In this document: piece by piece, positions 20,601-28,515 of the stretch
How positions within the stretch are numbered: position 1 is the stretch's first letter
Layout of the letters: every line of letters begins with the position of its first letter
The notes under the pieces: generated by a model
The model's input: the letters and a program-made list of their open reading frames with translations, nothing else
What the model was told of the DNA's origin: nothing
The model's database searches: none
Assembly: GCA_903851385.1 (NCBI GenBank)
Contig: CAINOC010000120.1
Span: 1 to 43,867, forward strand
DNA from: an uncultured Chlorobiaceae bacterium
GTDB lineage: Bacteria; Bacteroidota; Chlorobiia; Chlorobiales; Chlorobiaceae
Direction: 5' to 3'
Length of the DNA: 43,867 nucleotides
Program-made: the position numbers and the translations under genes

Positions 20601-20864
20601 CCACGGGATAACTATCCTGCGTGAACTGAGAAAAGCGGATGCGCCATCGTAACGCGGCTTACCATCAACGTATCGCAGATAATCGGTATGAATATCAAAA
20701 GGGATGAAAAGCGATCCTGTTTTTGTGGCGTGCTGCTTGAGAAAATTGTCAAACAACTTTTTCCATGCTGAGGCATGCAGTTCAGCTGTTTTTGTCAGTA
20801 CGCCATCAAGATCAAACAGAACTGCTCCATAGTCCTGTGGGGAGAGTGTGATGGCAACCTTCAT
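17664..20864 (-). CDS. Beta-phosphoglucomutase / GH65 disaccharide phosphorylase fusion
   Basis: This 1066-residue protein has two parts. Residues about 10-250 are a HAD-family beta-phosphoglucomutase: nucleophile D18 and acid D20 in VLFDLDGVLTKTAELHASA, the S/T motif in KTAVTSSSNNC, and RTVVIEDALAGVEAGRDG. Residues about 260-1050 are a glycoside hydrolase family 65 phosphorylase with the proposed catalytic acid E750 in IHGVMGPDEFHDAYPD and the substrate segment FWDEIFIFPVFNYRMPE. GH65 enzymes split trehalose, maltose or kojibiose with phosphate to give beta-glucose-1-phosphate, which the mutase half turns into glucose-6-phosphate. The fusion therefore joins two successive steps. The exact disaccharide cannot be told from motifs. 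It starts at ATG 20864 after AAGGTGG. Confidence 0.9.
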   Translation of the reverse strand: MKVAITLSPQDYGAVLFDLDGVLTKTAELHASAWKKLFDNFLKQHATKTGSLFIPFDIHTDYLRYVDGKPRYDGASAFLSSRRIVIPWGTAEDGPDVQSICALGNLKDHYFMLQLKNDGVEAYESSIALVQKLRSLKIKTAVTSSSNNCREVLDAAGLSQLFDAHIDGLDITRLKIKGKPAPDGFLEAARLVGVEPARTVVIEDALAGVEAGRDGLFGCVIGVDRSGHAHALRDAGADVMVSDLAQVKVTDEASSSWSLGFDGFDPAQEGIREALCSLGNGYVTIRGASLGSVADGIHYPGTYFAGAYNRLLTDIAGRVVENEDIVNFPNWLMLRFRVDGEEWFDPGSTKLLSYHQELNLREGMLLRSISFEDAQGRRTTFKERSLVSMSNMHLGALELSLTAENWSAGVTVQSGIDGDIINAGAKLYRKFNKKHLETVTSSCIGEDSVYMQVRTNQSEIHVAVVTRTQAFLNGKILNVECRHIEEPGYIGRELDVELRQGETLILEKITSLYTSRDLAISECGVDALKLIAHTGRFESILADHLFTWSYLWRRFDLHIRTTHTLTLNIPMLLRLNMFHLLQAVSPNSIGLDIGIPARGWTGEAYQGHIFWDEIFIFPVFNYRMPEITRSLLMYRYRRLKEARAAAREAGYKGAMFPWQSGSDGQEETQKLNLNPLSQRWIPDNSFLQRHVGSAIVHNVWHYYQVTNDIEFLYSYGAELILDIAVFWSSIATFNNERERYEIHGVMGPDEFHDAYPDSVTPGLNNNAYTNIMAVWVLCRALEVLDLLSDVRRAELTTRLGLGAKEIERWEHISRRMYVPFLDNCIISQFEGYEKLREIDLDDYRTRYGNIQRLDLILEQENDSANRYKLSKQPDVLMLFYLFSAEEIGELFKRLGYPFEFETIPRNIAYYVDRSSQGSTLSRVVSAWVLARSDRPRAIHFFDEALQSDVGDIQHGTTAEGVHLGAMAGTIDFVQRVSTGIEARGNVLRLHPELPQAIDRLEMRVRYRGHSLTLRLTHDSLTVRGGDSSAPPISLCVDEKICAFISNTTRVFQLKNSTSNLNIETTF

Positions 20865-21055
20865 CCGGCCACCTTTTTAATGCCCCATGTGTAACTTCCG
20901 CAATACATATTTTGATTAGTCTGTGTGATGCGGTTTTCGCAATGAGTCACTGCGATGCAAGCAGTCTTCAACTGATCAACTTCGCTCTTGGTGCGCGAAG
21001 AGTAAAATTAATCATCAGGTTGACAATTAACTATTTTCAGTGATGCCATATTTCT

Positions 21056-21676
21056 TTAATCTTTCAGCAAGCCAAACGAAGCCAGTTTCAAGTTTGTGGA
21101 GTGGTAATCCATATGGAGAATGCTCTGGATTCCTAAACCTTCAGCAATCTGGGTAAACATCAGGGTATTGTCGATGAAAATGACTTGTTTTGCCGGTGCT
21201 TGACTGATGTCCAGCGCAAGCCGAAATATCTCTGCATCCGGCTTTCTGAGATGGACAAAACATGAAGAGATAAAAGCATCTACAAATGCATAGAGCTTGA
21301 ATTTTCGAATCCGATAGACATTCATTTCACGCCCTTCGTTGCTTACGACGATCACCTTGAGTCCATATTTGGCCTTGAGAGATATAATCAGTTCGATCAT
21401 TTCGGGAAAAGGCTTCGATTGCAAGAACATGAACCGACGAAACTCAGCATGGGTGAACGGTCGCTTTTGATAAAAGACTATCCGGTCCAGATATTCTTTC
21501 AGCGTTAACTTTCCCTCCTCATAGATCGCGAAGTTAAGCTGATGCCGCTCTTCCATCTCGCTCCACTCTAACTTGAAATCTGCAGCAGCCTGTTTGCGGG
21601 AAAGATGATCCCAGCCGTTGGTAAGAAGGATACCTCCGATATCGACAAACAAGGTGGTAATAGGAATGTTCATCAT
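21056..21676 (-). CDS. HAD-superfamily phosphatase-like protein (YihX-like)
   Basis: This 206-residue HAD protein has motif I VDIGGILLT (D12, with G14 instead of the usual second Asp), motif II KVIVVSNEGRE, the motif III lysine in HLRKPDAEIF, and motif IV QVIFIDNTLMF. A small helical cap lies between motifs I and II. The D-x-G form of motif I is also found in YihX-type glucose-1-phosphate phosphatases (D-L-G-N), so hydrolysis of a sugar phosphate is plausible but unproven. Its ATG overlaps the aldolase stop (ATGATGA), indicating translational coupling, and it precedes the disaccharide phosphorylase. A role in sugar-phosphate turnover is inferred from this context. Confidence 0.78.
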   Translation of the reverse strand: MMNIPITTLFVDIGGILLTNGWDHLSRKQAAADFKLEWSEMEERHQLNFAIYEEGKLTLKEYLDRIVFYQKRPFTHAEFRRFMFLQSKPFPEMIELIISLKAKYGLKVIVVSNEGREMNVYRIRKFKLYAFVDAFISSCFVHLRKPDAEIFRLALDISQAPAKQVIFIDNTLMFTQIAEGLGIQSILHMDYHSTNLKLASFGLLKD

Positions 21677-22713
21677 ACTACCCCCTTTTCACCGTCATAT
21701 TTGCCTCGCCGTGCGTCACGGTTGCATTTGGCACGATGATACAATGCTTGCTGGGCAGCCGATACGTTTGCCTCCCTGCCTTGCCAGATATCCAATGCCG
21801 GTTGCTGGATAGCACGGCCAAATGAAAATGATAATGCCCATGGCGCTCGTGACTTGAATCGTATATTCATGGCATTTAACCGATCGGATGCCAATGAGGC
21901 AGATTGTCCTCCAGACAAAAACGTGATTGCGGGAACGGCTGCAGGAACTGTTTGCAAGAGGCATTGCAGCGTGGCATCTGCCACATCATTCACTGTTTCC
22001 TGTTTTGGACAGGTCAATCCCGGAAGCACCATATTGGTTTTGAGAATCATACCCTCAAGCATCACTCGCTGGATGTAGAGTTGATCGAAAACCGTTCGGA
22101 GAACTTTTGCCGTTACTTCACCGCATTGCTCGATGGCATGCACTCCTTTCATAAGCACTTCGGGTTCAACAACGGGTACCAGTCCAGCCTCCTGACATAG
22201 TGCAGCATAGCGAGCCAGTGCGTGTGCGTTGGCATTGATGCACCCCCAACTGGGAATGCCATCATCCATGGCAATCACTGCGCGCCATTTTGCGAAACGG
22301 ACACCCATTTGAGCGTATTCAGCCAGACGGGCGCGCAAGCCGTCGAGGCCTTCGGTTATTTTTTCTCCAGGATGACCTGCCATCTCCTTTGCGCCGATGT
22401 CCACTTTGATTCCAGGAATGATACCCGAATCAATAATGATTGTAATGAAGGGAGTTCCATCTTTTTTCGTTTGGCGGATTGTTTCGTCGAAGAGGATGGC
22501 TCCACTAATGGACTCACTGAGACCGGAGGTGGTGACAATTAATTCCCGCCAGGCCCGTCGGAATTCCTCGGTCTGTGGAATTCCATATTTTGCAAATCGC
22601 TTGTTGCATGTTGAAATACTTTCATCCAACGCAAGCAGACCCTTGTCGCCAGCAACCAGTGTTTTTGCTGTATTAATCAGCTTTTGCACATTCGTGCCAG
22701 AATCATTTTGCAT
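21673..22713 (-). CDS. Class I fructose-bisphosphate aldolase
   Basis: This 346-residue Schiff-base aldolase interconverts fructose-1,6-bisphosphate with dihydroxyacetone phosphate and glyceraldehyde-3-phosphate. The imine-forming lysine is K225 in EGMILKTNMVLPG, matching the rabbit muscle enzyme's I-L-K-P-N-M-V. Other active-site residues are D30 in GLLALDES, K142 in RFAKWRAV, and E183/E185 in VPVVEPEVL. The phosphate-binding part is ITFLSGGQSASLAS. Start ATG 22713 follows AAAGGTG. It lies 89 bp downstream of phosphoketolase and overlaps the HAD gene, so the three probably form an operon. Class I aldolase is a second route beside the class II enzyme usual in bacteria. Confidence 0.95.
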   Translation of the reverse strand: MQNDSGTNVQKLINTAKTLVAGDKGLLALDESISTCNKRFAKYGIPQTEEFRRAWRELIVTTSGLSESISGAILFDETIRQTKKDGTPFITIIIDSGIIPGIKVDIGAKEMAGHPGEKITEGLDGLRARLAEYAQMGVRFAKWRAVIAMDDGIPSWGCINANAHALARYAALCQEAGLVPVVEPEVLMKGVHAIEQCGEVTAKVLRTVFDQLYIQRVMLEGMILKTNMVLPGLTCPKQETVNDVADATLQCLLQTVPAAVPAITFLSGGQSASLASDRLNAMNIRFKSRAPWALSFSFGRAIQQPALDIWQGREANVSAAQQALYHRAKCNRDARRGKYDGEKGVV

Positions 22714-22802
22714 GAGAACACCTTTCTTTTGAAGCTTATATTTTTAACAATGTGTTTTTAAAAGAGTTCACTAACTCAACACTTGAGGCAAGTACCTTTG
22801 TT

Positions 22803-25172
22803 TCAGTTTTTCCATTTCCAATCCCGAATCTCCGGAGCATCCTGCCCATGTTCACCAATGTAATGTGTATGCTCAATGAGCTTGATTTTCATTTGCTGCT
22901 TTAAGTAGTCGCCTTTGGAGCCTAAATCCGGAATGCGATCAATGACGTCCTGCACCAGATGGAAACGGTCCAAGTCATTAAGCACACACATGTCAAAGGT
23001 TGTTGTGATGGTGCCTTCTTCCTTGTAACCAAGGACATGCAGGTTGCGGTTAGTACGGCGGTAGGTAAGCCGGTGAACTAACCAGGGATAACCATGAAAG
23101 CCAAAGATGATGGGTTTGTTTTTAGTAAAGAGTGAATCGTAATCCGTTTCGCTCAGTCCATGCGGGTGTTCGGTTTTTGGCTGTAACTTCATTAGGTCAA
23201 CCACATTGATCACCCGGATTTTCAGGTCGGGCAGCTGCTGACGCAGAATGGAAACTGCAGCAAGAACTTCCAGAGTTGGGGTATCGCCACAGCAGGCCAT
23301 AACCACGTCAGGCTCGCTTTCCTGGTCATTGCTGGCCCATTGCCAGATGCCAATTCCCTCTGTACAATGTACAACAGCTTCTTCAATGGTCAGCCATTGC
23401 GGAAGGGGATGTTTGCCGGCCACCACAACGTTGACGTAATGCCGGGTGCGTAAGCAATGATCAAATACCGACAGCAGACAATTTGCATCAGGCGGCAAAT
23501 AGACGCGGACAATATCAGCCTTTTTGTTGATGACATGGTCGAGAAAACCTGGGTCTTGATGGGTAAAACCGTTGTGAGTCTGCTGCCAGACGTGGGAAGT
23601 AAGCAGATAGTTCAGTGATGCGATTTTCCGACGCCATGGCAGTTCCGACGCAAGTTTAAGCCACTTGGCATGCTGGGTGAACATTGAGTCTATGATACGA
23701 ATAAAACCTTCATAACTATGGAAGAGTCCATGCCGTCCGGTAAGAAGATAACCTTCCAGCCAACCTTCACACTGGTGTTCGCTCAACATGGAGTCCAATA
23801 CACGTCCTGAGGGTGCCAGAAATTCATCATTCTTGATGGTGGAGGCGTCCCATTGACGGTTTGTGACTTCAAAAACTGCTCCGAGCAAATTCGAAATCAT
23901 CTCATCGGGACCGAAAATACGGAAGTTTCGCTGATCTTGATTGAACATGGCTACATCGCGCAAAAACTTGCCAAGCACTTGGGTATCCTGCTCTTTAACA
24001 GCCCCGGGCGATGTCACCTTGACCGCATGGACGCGGAAGTCCGGCATCCGTAGGTCGCGGAGTAAGAGGCCGCCGTTGGCATGTGGATTTGCACCCATCC
24101 GCCGGTTCCCTTTTGGGGCCAGCTCAGCCAACTCCGCGAGGAGTGTGCCATTATTATCGAACAATTCCTCTGGCTTGTAACTTTTCATCCAGCTTTCCAG
24201 AAGAGGCAGATGCTCGGGATGTTCGGGATCAACCAGAATCGGTACTTGGTGCGCTCGAAAGGTGCCCTCGATTGGCAGGCCGTCCGCGAATTTCGGACCC
24301 GTCCAGCCTTTGGGCGACTTGAGAACGATCATTGGCCAACGTGGACGCGTTGTATCCTTTTTGTCCCGTGCATTTTTTTGGATTTGTCGGATTTCCTCAA
24401 TGGATTTTTCCATGGTGGCAGCCATGAGTTCATGCATCTTATCCGGTTCGTCTCCTTCAACAAAGTAGGGCATCCACCCGCAGCCGCGGAGAAATTGCTC
24501 CAATTCAATTGGATCAATGCGGGCAAGGAGGGTGGGATTGCTGATTTTGTAGCCATTGAGATGTAAAATTGGCAGCACTGCTCCGTCGGTAATCGGATCG
24601 AGAAATTTGTTGGACTGCCAGGATGCTGCAAACGGACCGGTTTCTGCTTCGCCGTCGCCAATGACACAGGCGACAATCAGATCGGGATTATCAAATGCTG
24701 CTCCGATGGCATGACTGAGCGAATAGCCAAGCTCTCCACCTTCGTGAATAGAGCCAGGCGTGGTCGGAGCTACATGACTGGAAATTCCGCCAGGAAACGA
24801 GAATTGTTTGAAAAGCTTTTTCAACCCGGCTTCATCCCTAGTTACATCGGGATAAATTTCAGTCCAGGTGCCTTCAAGGTATACATTCCCGACAATTGCG
24901 GGTCCACCGTGACCAGGTCCGGCAATGTAGAACATATTCAGGTCATATTTTTTGATGACCCTGTTCAGATGTACATAGATGAAGTTCTGGCCTGGCGTTG
25001 TGCCCCAATGTCCGATGACGAGCGGCTTCACGTCCGAGAATCTCAACGGCCGCTTGAGCAAAGGATTGTCATAGAGATAAATTTGCCCTACCGAAAGGTA
25101 GTTCGCCGCACGCCAGTATGCGTCAATCTTGTGAAGCAGATCTGGTGTTAATGTTTTTGTGGTTGTAGTCAT
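22803..25172 (-). CDS. xfp: Xylulose-5-phosphate/fructose-6-phosphate phosphoketolase
   Basis: This 789-residue thiamine-diphosphate enzyme cleaves xylulose-5-phosphate or fructose-6-phosphate with phosphate to acetyl-phosphate plus a shorter sugar phosphate. Family motifs are [56 protein letters not shown], and the ThDP motif GDGEAETGP at residues 172-180. Later come [10 protein letters not shown]-type sequence ([15 protein letters not shown]) and [18 protein letters not shown]. Length is normal. The acetyl-phosphate could be converted to acetate with ATP gain or to acetyl-CoA, but no acetate kinase or phosphotransacetylase lies in the window. It is the first metabolic gene after the PRC-barrel protein, 31 bp downstream of it. 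Confidence 0.96.
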   Translation of the reverse strand: MTTTTKTLTPDLLHKIDAYWRAANYLSVGQIYLYDNPLLKRPLRFSDVKPLVIGHWGTTPGQNFIYVHLNRVIKKYDLNMFYIAGPGHGGPAIVGNVYLEGTWTEIYPDVTRDEAGLKKLFKQFSFPGGISSHVAPTTPGSIHEGGELGYSLSHAIGAAFDNPDLIVACVIGDGEAETGPFAASWQSNKFLDPITDGAVLPILHLNGYKISNPTLLARIDPIELEQFLRGCGWMPYFVEGDEPDKMHELMAATMEKSIEEIRQIQKNARDKKDTTRPRWPMIVLKSPKGWTGPKFADGLPIEGTFRAHQVPILVDPEHPEHLPLLESWMKSYKPEELFDNNGTLLAELAELAPKGNRRMGANPHANGGLLLRDLRMPDFRVHAVKVTSPGAVKEQDTQVLGKFLRDVAMFNQDQRNFRIFGPDEMISNLLGAVFEVTNRQWDASTIKNDEFLAPSGRVLDSMLSEHQCEGWLEGYLLTGRHGLFHSYEGFIRIIDSMFTQHAKWLKLASELPWRRKIASLNYLLTSHVWQQTHNGFTHQDPGFLDHVINKKADIVRVYLPPDANCLLSVFDHCLRTRHYVNVVVAGKHPLPQWLTIEEAVVHCTEGIGIWQWASNDQESEPDVVMACCGDTPTLEVLAAVSILRQQLPDLKIRVINVVDLMKLQPKTEHPHGLSETDYDSLFTKNKPIIFGFHGYPWLVHRLTYRRTNRNLHVLGYKEEGTITTTFDMCVLNDLDRFHLVQDVIDRIPDLGSKGDYLKQQMKIKLIEHTHYIGEHGQDAPEIRDWKWKN

Positions 25173-25203
25173 TTTTCGCTTTTACATCAGACCCGTGTTT
25201 CTT

Positions 25204-25977
25204 TCATTGAAAATGCTTTGCAGGAACCTCTTCATCGACCCAGTAACCCTTGCGATTGTAATGCCTGTGCAGTCCGGTCTCGTAATCCCGGGTGAGCAGG
25301 GTGTCCTCTGTATATTCCGGTGACTTTTTAATGGTCTCGCAGTGAAGATTGACGAAGACCTTTGACTCCGCCCAGCTGACCCTCTCAATCCATTGCGGTG
25401 ATAGCAGTACCTTTTTTCCCGGCCACCAATTCCGGGTATCGATGATGAGATAACGAATCGCCCAAGTTTCGTCATCAATGATAAAATCCTCAACATGGCC
25501 AATTTCGCCGTCAATGGCCTGGATATAATAGTTGGTCACCTGCTGAGTACTGCGCAAATGAGGATCCCATGCATTTTCAACTGCAGACAAGTTTTCCAAT
25601 TTTTCACCGTCGCGCTGTATGTAGGGATAACATCCCCACATATAGGGGGCACCCCAGTATATCGGCCATCCATAGTACCCGTAGTAATCTGTCTCGAATT
25701 GTTGGGAAACAGGCTTGTCACTGTTCAATGATGGACTCTTTTCAATCTCATTTTTTGTTAAATCGACGGTAATGAGTTTTTCTTTGCTCTTCACTGCCCC
25801 CAAAGCGTAAGGAGAGAGGAGAACCTGCCGGCCAGGAAGCCAGGTTCCTGTGTCTGCGACCAAATAACGAATAACCCAATGATGGTCATCGAAGTAAAAT
25901 TCTTCAACTTTCCCGATTTCACCATCAAGGCTGTCCAGTTTATAGCCTTTGAGTGTTTTTGCTTTGGTTAAAATCAT
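25204..25977 (-). CDS. Double PRC-barrel domain protein
   Basis: This 257-residue soluble protein contains two PRC-barrel repeats of about 75 residues. The first (about 5-80) reads KGYKLDSLDGEIGKVEEFYF then HWVIRYLVADTGTWLPGRQV. The second (about 135-215) reads NYYIQAIDGEIGHVEDFIID then TWAIRYLIIDTRNWWPGKKV. A Tyr/Trp-rich linker (DYYGYYGWPIYWGAPYMW) joins them. PRC-barrels are found in the photosynthetic reaction-centre H subunit and in RNA-processing protein RimM, but this stand-alone double form has no established biochemical role and is common in stress-linked clusters. The start ATG 25977 has a weak site. It probably shares a transcript with phosphoketolase. Confidence 0.85.
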   Translation of the reverse strand: MILTKAKTLKGYKLDSLDGEIGKVEEFYFDDHHWVIRYLVADTGTWLPGRQVLLSPYALGAVKSKEKLITVDLTKNEIEKSPSLNSDKPVSQQFETDYYGYYGWPIYWGAPYMWGCYPYIQRDGEKLENLSAVENAWDPHLRSTQQVTNYYIQAIDGEIGHVEDFIIDDETWAIRYLIIDTRNWWPGKKVLLSPQWIERVSWAESKVFVNLHCETIKKSPEYTEDTLLTRDYETGLHRHYNRKGYWVDEEVPAKHFQ

Positions 25978-26039
25978 CCCGGTCTTTATTGGTTTCAGTG
26001 AAAAAAAACAAATCTCTCATGGAATCGGATTCTATCGGT

Positions 26040-26558
26040 TCAGTCTTTAACATCATGAACATCAATATCCTGACCACTTGCTGCATGAAGAATTTCTCTT
26101 GCGTTTTCCGCATTTTCTTCGGTACCGTGGACAATGACGAGGAACTTATTTGCTTTGACCGCCTTTTCGTATTTCACAATGCTGTCATTCGGAATGCCTA
26201 CACTGAAAAGGGCTGCTCCAAAAGCACTTAATCCACCTGTGACAAGAGCGCTCTCAAGAGCCGCTATAATCCAGCCAACCAAAGGCCCAAAGACCAGAAC
26301 CTGGCCAATACCCGGTATTACCAGAAACGCTGAGCCAAATAACAAGCCAAACAAGCCACCCCAGAATGCACCCAGCTTGCCCCAGAATTTGACCCGATCA
26401 CCGGTGTTGTAATAACCGACAACCTGCTCTTCAGTGTTATAATCCTTACCAATAATAGAGAGCTGCTGCATATCGAAATGAGACCTTTGCAGCTCCTTTA
26501 TCGCAGTTTCCGCCTGTTCATGCGTCTCAAATACCCCAACTGTTACATTCTTTGCCAT
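26040..26558 (-). CDS. General stress protein (YflT/DUF1269-like) with glycine-zipper segment
   Basis: This 172-residue protein has an N-terminal alpha/beta domain of the general-stress-protein type (VTVGVFETHEQAETAIKELQ, then FDMQQLSIIGKDYNTEEQ). A glycine-rich hydrophobic stretch at about 60-120 (LGAFWGGLFGLLFGSAFLVI, GLSAFGAALFSVGIP) could insert in membranes. A second alpha/beta piece follows (KFLVIVHGTEENAENAREIL). Proteins of this family are often induced by stress, but their mechanism is unknown. Start ATG 26558 follows GGGGGA. It is the first gene of the long minus-strand block ending in the N-ATPase operon, 62 bp ahead of the PRC-barrel gene. Confidence 0.78.
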   Translation of the reverse strand: MAKNVTVGVFETHEQAETAIKELQRSHFDMQQLSIIGKDYNTEEQVVGYYNTGDRVKFWGKLGAFWGGLFGLLFGSAFLVIPGIGQVLVFGPLVGWIIAALESALVTGGLSAFGAALFSVGIPNDSIVKYEKAVKANKFLVIVHGTEENAENAREILHAASGQDIDVHDVKD

Positions 26559-26669
26559 GAATCCCCCTTTTTTTTGAACGTATCATTTTAGAACTGCCTA
26601 CACCGTTAATGCATATCCTTATAATACATAAAAAACATATATAATACAGTAATTAAGACTCTCTTTTTG

Positions 26670-26698
26670 TTGTCAAGCCAACATAATTACTATATATT
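26670..26698 (+). promoter_or_regulatory. Sigma70-like promoter of the Nif11 peptide gene
   Basis: TTGTCA (26670-26675) and TATATT (26693-26698) are separated by exactly 17 bp, close to the TTGACA/TATAAT consensus. The element lies 45 bp before the peptide ATG at 26744, which has a strong ribosome site AGAGGAG. The region between the divergent stress-protein and peptide genes is very AT-rich. Confidence 0.65.
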
Positions 26699-26743
26699 TG
26701 ATAAATAAATAAATTTTTCACAAACTCAACAGAGGAGTCAAAT

Positions 26744-27010
26744 ATGTCACAGGAACAGGCAAGAGAGCTTATTTCCAGGATGAAATCTGATGCCGCTTTT
26801 ATGAGTCGCATACTGGCAATCAAGGATATTGATGAGCGAATAACGTTCATCAATGACGCAGGGTTTAATTGTACTCGCTTAGAGATTGAACAAGAGCAAA
26901 AGGATTTACTGGAAGATCAAGTAGAAGGGGCTGCTGGAGGTAATTTATTGTGGTGTAGTGAGTTAGGTTTATGTGCTCACCATAAGGCAACGATGTGTCA
27001 GGTGCCATGA
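26744..27010 (+). CDS. Nif11-leader RiPP precursor peptide
   Basis: This 88-residue precursor has the Nif11-type leader: MSQEQARELISRMKSDAAFM, then a helix with FINDAGFNCTRLEIEQE, ending in EGAAGG at residues 61-66. The double glycine is the usual cleavage point for a C39-type peptidase. The predicted core is the 22 residues after it (NLLWCSELGLCAHHKATMCQ plus VP), with Cys at 71, 77 and 85 (C-x5-C-x7-C) and a His-His pair. The ribosome site is GAGGAG at 26732-26737. A radical SAM/SPASM enzyme ends 28 bp away on the opposite strand, so cross-linking of core Cys residues or another radical modification is likely (inference). No peptidase-transporter is in the window. Confidence 0.88.
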   Translation: MSQEQARELISRMKSDAAFMSRILAIKDIDERITFINDAGFNCTRLEIEQEQKDLLEDQVEGAAGGNLLWCSELGLCAHHKATMCQVP

Positions 27011-27037
27011 ATTCATACAAGCTGTTGTTTTCAGCAA

Positions 27038-28444
27038 TTATGTATTTGTTTTTTCTGGTGAAATTATCCGGAAACCTTTGTTGTTTTGCTTTGTAGCACT
27101 GTGACTAAGTAGTGCCGTGCAGATCTCACTGCTTCTGAAGGAATCGATGTATGCCTCAAGGTAGGCAATGAGGTTCTCTTTGTAGGGCGAGCAAAACTCA
27201 GGTACCTCTTCTCTTGAGTTTTTTCTCTTCAGCCGTTTGCTGGCACAACCCCCTCCGCAGATTGGCAGTACTGAACACTCCCTGCAGTTCAAGTCATTGT
27301 AGGGATCAATACCGATTGAATAGAGCGCTTGTAATTCAGGATTGGTAACTGGGTTTTCCTGGAAAATCGATCCAATAATCATAGTTGCATTGCCTACGTC
27401 CTCCCAGCACTTGTAAAGTTCACCTTTGGGGCCTACCACAAAGCCGAGGTGAGTTGTGGCTATACAGAGACTGTCGAAGTTTCCCGAAGGGTAAAAGCCA
27501 CCTGTATGGTGACCGCTTATAAGATGCTTGTCCAATGCGAAATCTTTCCACTCCTGCATATCCATTGTACAGGTATGGTCATATGAGTTTCCTTTCGCAG
27601 TGTTGACATGTCCGGTATAAACCGAAAGTTTTTTCCCCTTGAATTGCTCCAGTATGGCTGTACGCAACTCAATATATCGTGCAGAATTATGCTTGTCGAT
27701 ATTGACTCGAATCGTACAAACGCCTTTGTAATTTGAATTCATAAGAGCATCAACGTTATTCATGATGCGTCGGAAAGTCGGGCCGCCTCCGACGAGAACG
27801 CGGCGTGTGTCGTGAACGTCCTCAGGGCCATCGAGAGTGATCTGAATCGAATTGATCTTGAGTTCATTGAGCTGAGCAATTTTTTCGGAATCAAGCAGGT
27901 AGCCATTGGTAATAATGCCGGCACCCTCAAACTCAATATCAAGAGAGTTGATTTTTTCCGTTATGTCACGAATGACGTCAAAAGCAAGGAGCGGCTCTCC
28001 TCCATACCATGCGAGCGAGAGATGACGGATATCCTTGTAACTCTTTATAAAATGGAGCACCCTTTCTACGGTATCTGGCGTCATGACAGCAGAGTCGCTT
28101 TGGCTATGTTCAAAGCAATAGGGACATCGAAAGTTGCACTGAAGAGTAGGAGTGATGGTCAAAACAAGTCTGGATGAGTCAAAAATCCTTGTATGACGAC
28201 GATATTGTCGAGAAAGAAGCAATGGATCTTCCTCGCCTTCCTCAAGCAAAATTTTGTTGTCGAAAAGCAGTGCGATAAAATCGTTGTCGGCACATTCCCC
28301 GGGAACAAGCTCATAATTCCTGAATGCTTCAAGGGTATCATAATAACCCTCATCCAGCTCTATAAGGGTATTGGATAGGGCATTATAGAGAAAATGACCA
28401 AATTGCCGTGAATAAAAGAGAGTATTAAAACGTGACCACAGCAT
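27038..28444 (-). CDS. Radical SAM/SPASM peptide maturase
   Basis: This 468-residue enzyme has an N-terminal region of about 90 residues that may bind the leader (LWSRFNTLFYSRQFGHFLYN), then the radical SAM core with C103, C107 and C110 (LQCNFRCPYC) and the SAM motif AWYGGEPLL. The C-terminus is a textbook seven-cysteine SPASM domain: C327-x13-G-x4-C346, then C387-x2-C390-x5-C396-x3-C400, then C418, ligands for two auxiliary 4Fe-4S clusters. Such enzymes make thioether, C-C or beta-amino-acid modifications on peptides. The partner is presumably the convergent Nif11 peptide. Start ATG 28444 has a weak ribosome site; the gene lies 71 bp after the CLC gene on the same strand. Confidence 0.92.
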   Translation of the reverse strand: MLWSRFNTLFYSRQFGHFLYNALSNTLIELDEGYYDTLEAFRNYELVPGECADNDFIALLFDNKILLEEGEEDPLLLSRQYRRHTRIFDSSRLVLTITPTLQCNFRCPYCFEHSQSDSAVMTPDTVERVLHFIKSYKDIRHLSLAWYGGEPLLAFDVIRDITEKINSLDIEFEGAGIITNGYLLDSEKIAQLNELKINSIQITLDGPEDVHDTRRVLVGGGPTFRRIMNNVDALMNSNYKGVCTIRVNIDKHNSARYIELRTAILEQFKGKKLSVYTGHVNTAKGNSYDHTCTMDMQEWKDFALDKHLISGHHTGGFYPSGNFDSLCIATTHLGFVVGPKGELYKCWEDVGNATMIIGSIFQENPVTNPELQALYSIGIDPYNDLNCRECSVLPICGGGCASKRLKRKNSREEVPEFCSPYKENLIAYLEAYIDSFRSSEICTALLSHSATKQNNKGFRIISPEKTNT

Positions 28445-28515
28445 AAATAATCATTGGTAATATTTGATTATGATACTCTCAATCATGTAAAGGAAGTTTA
28501 AACCACAGTCGTAGC

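Noticed and set aside
26581-26743. Possible CRISPR or tandem repeats in the AT-rich stretch before the Nif11 gene
   Set aside because: The TATAATAC-like words are irregular and too few; they fit divergent promoters.
26980-27040. A second short precursor peptide behind the Nif11 gene
   Set aside because: The space to the maturase stop is only 27 bp and holds no further leader or core.
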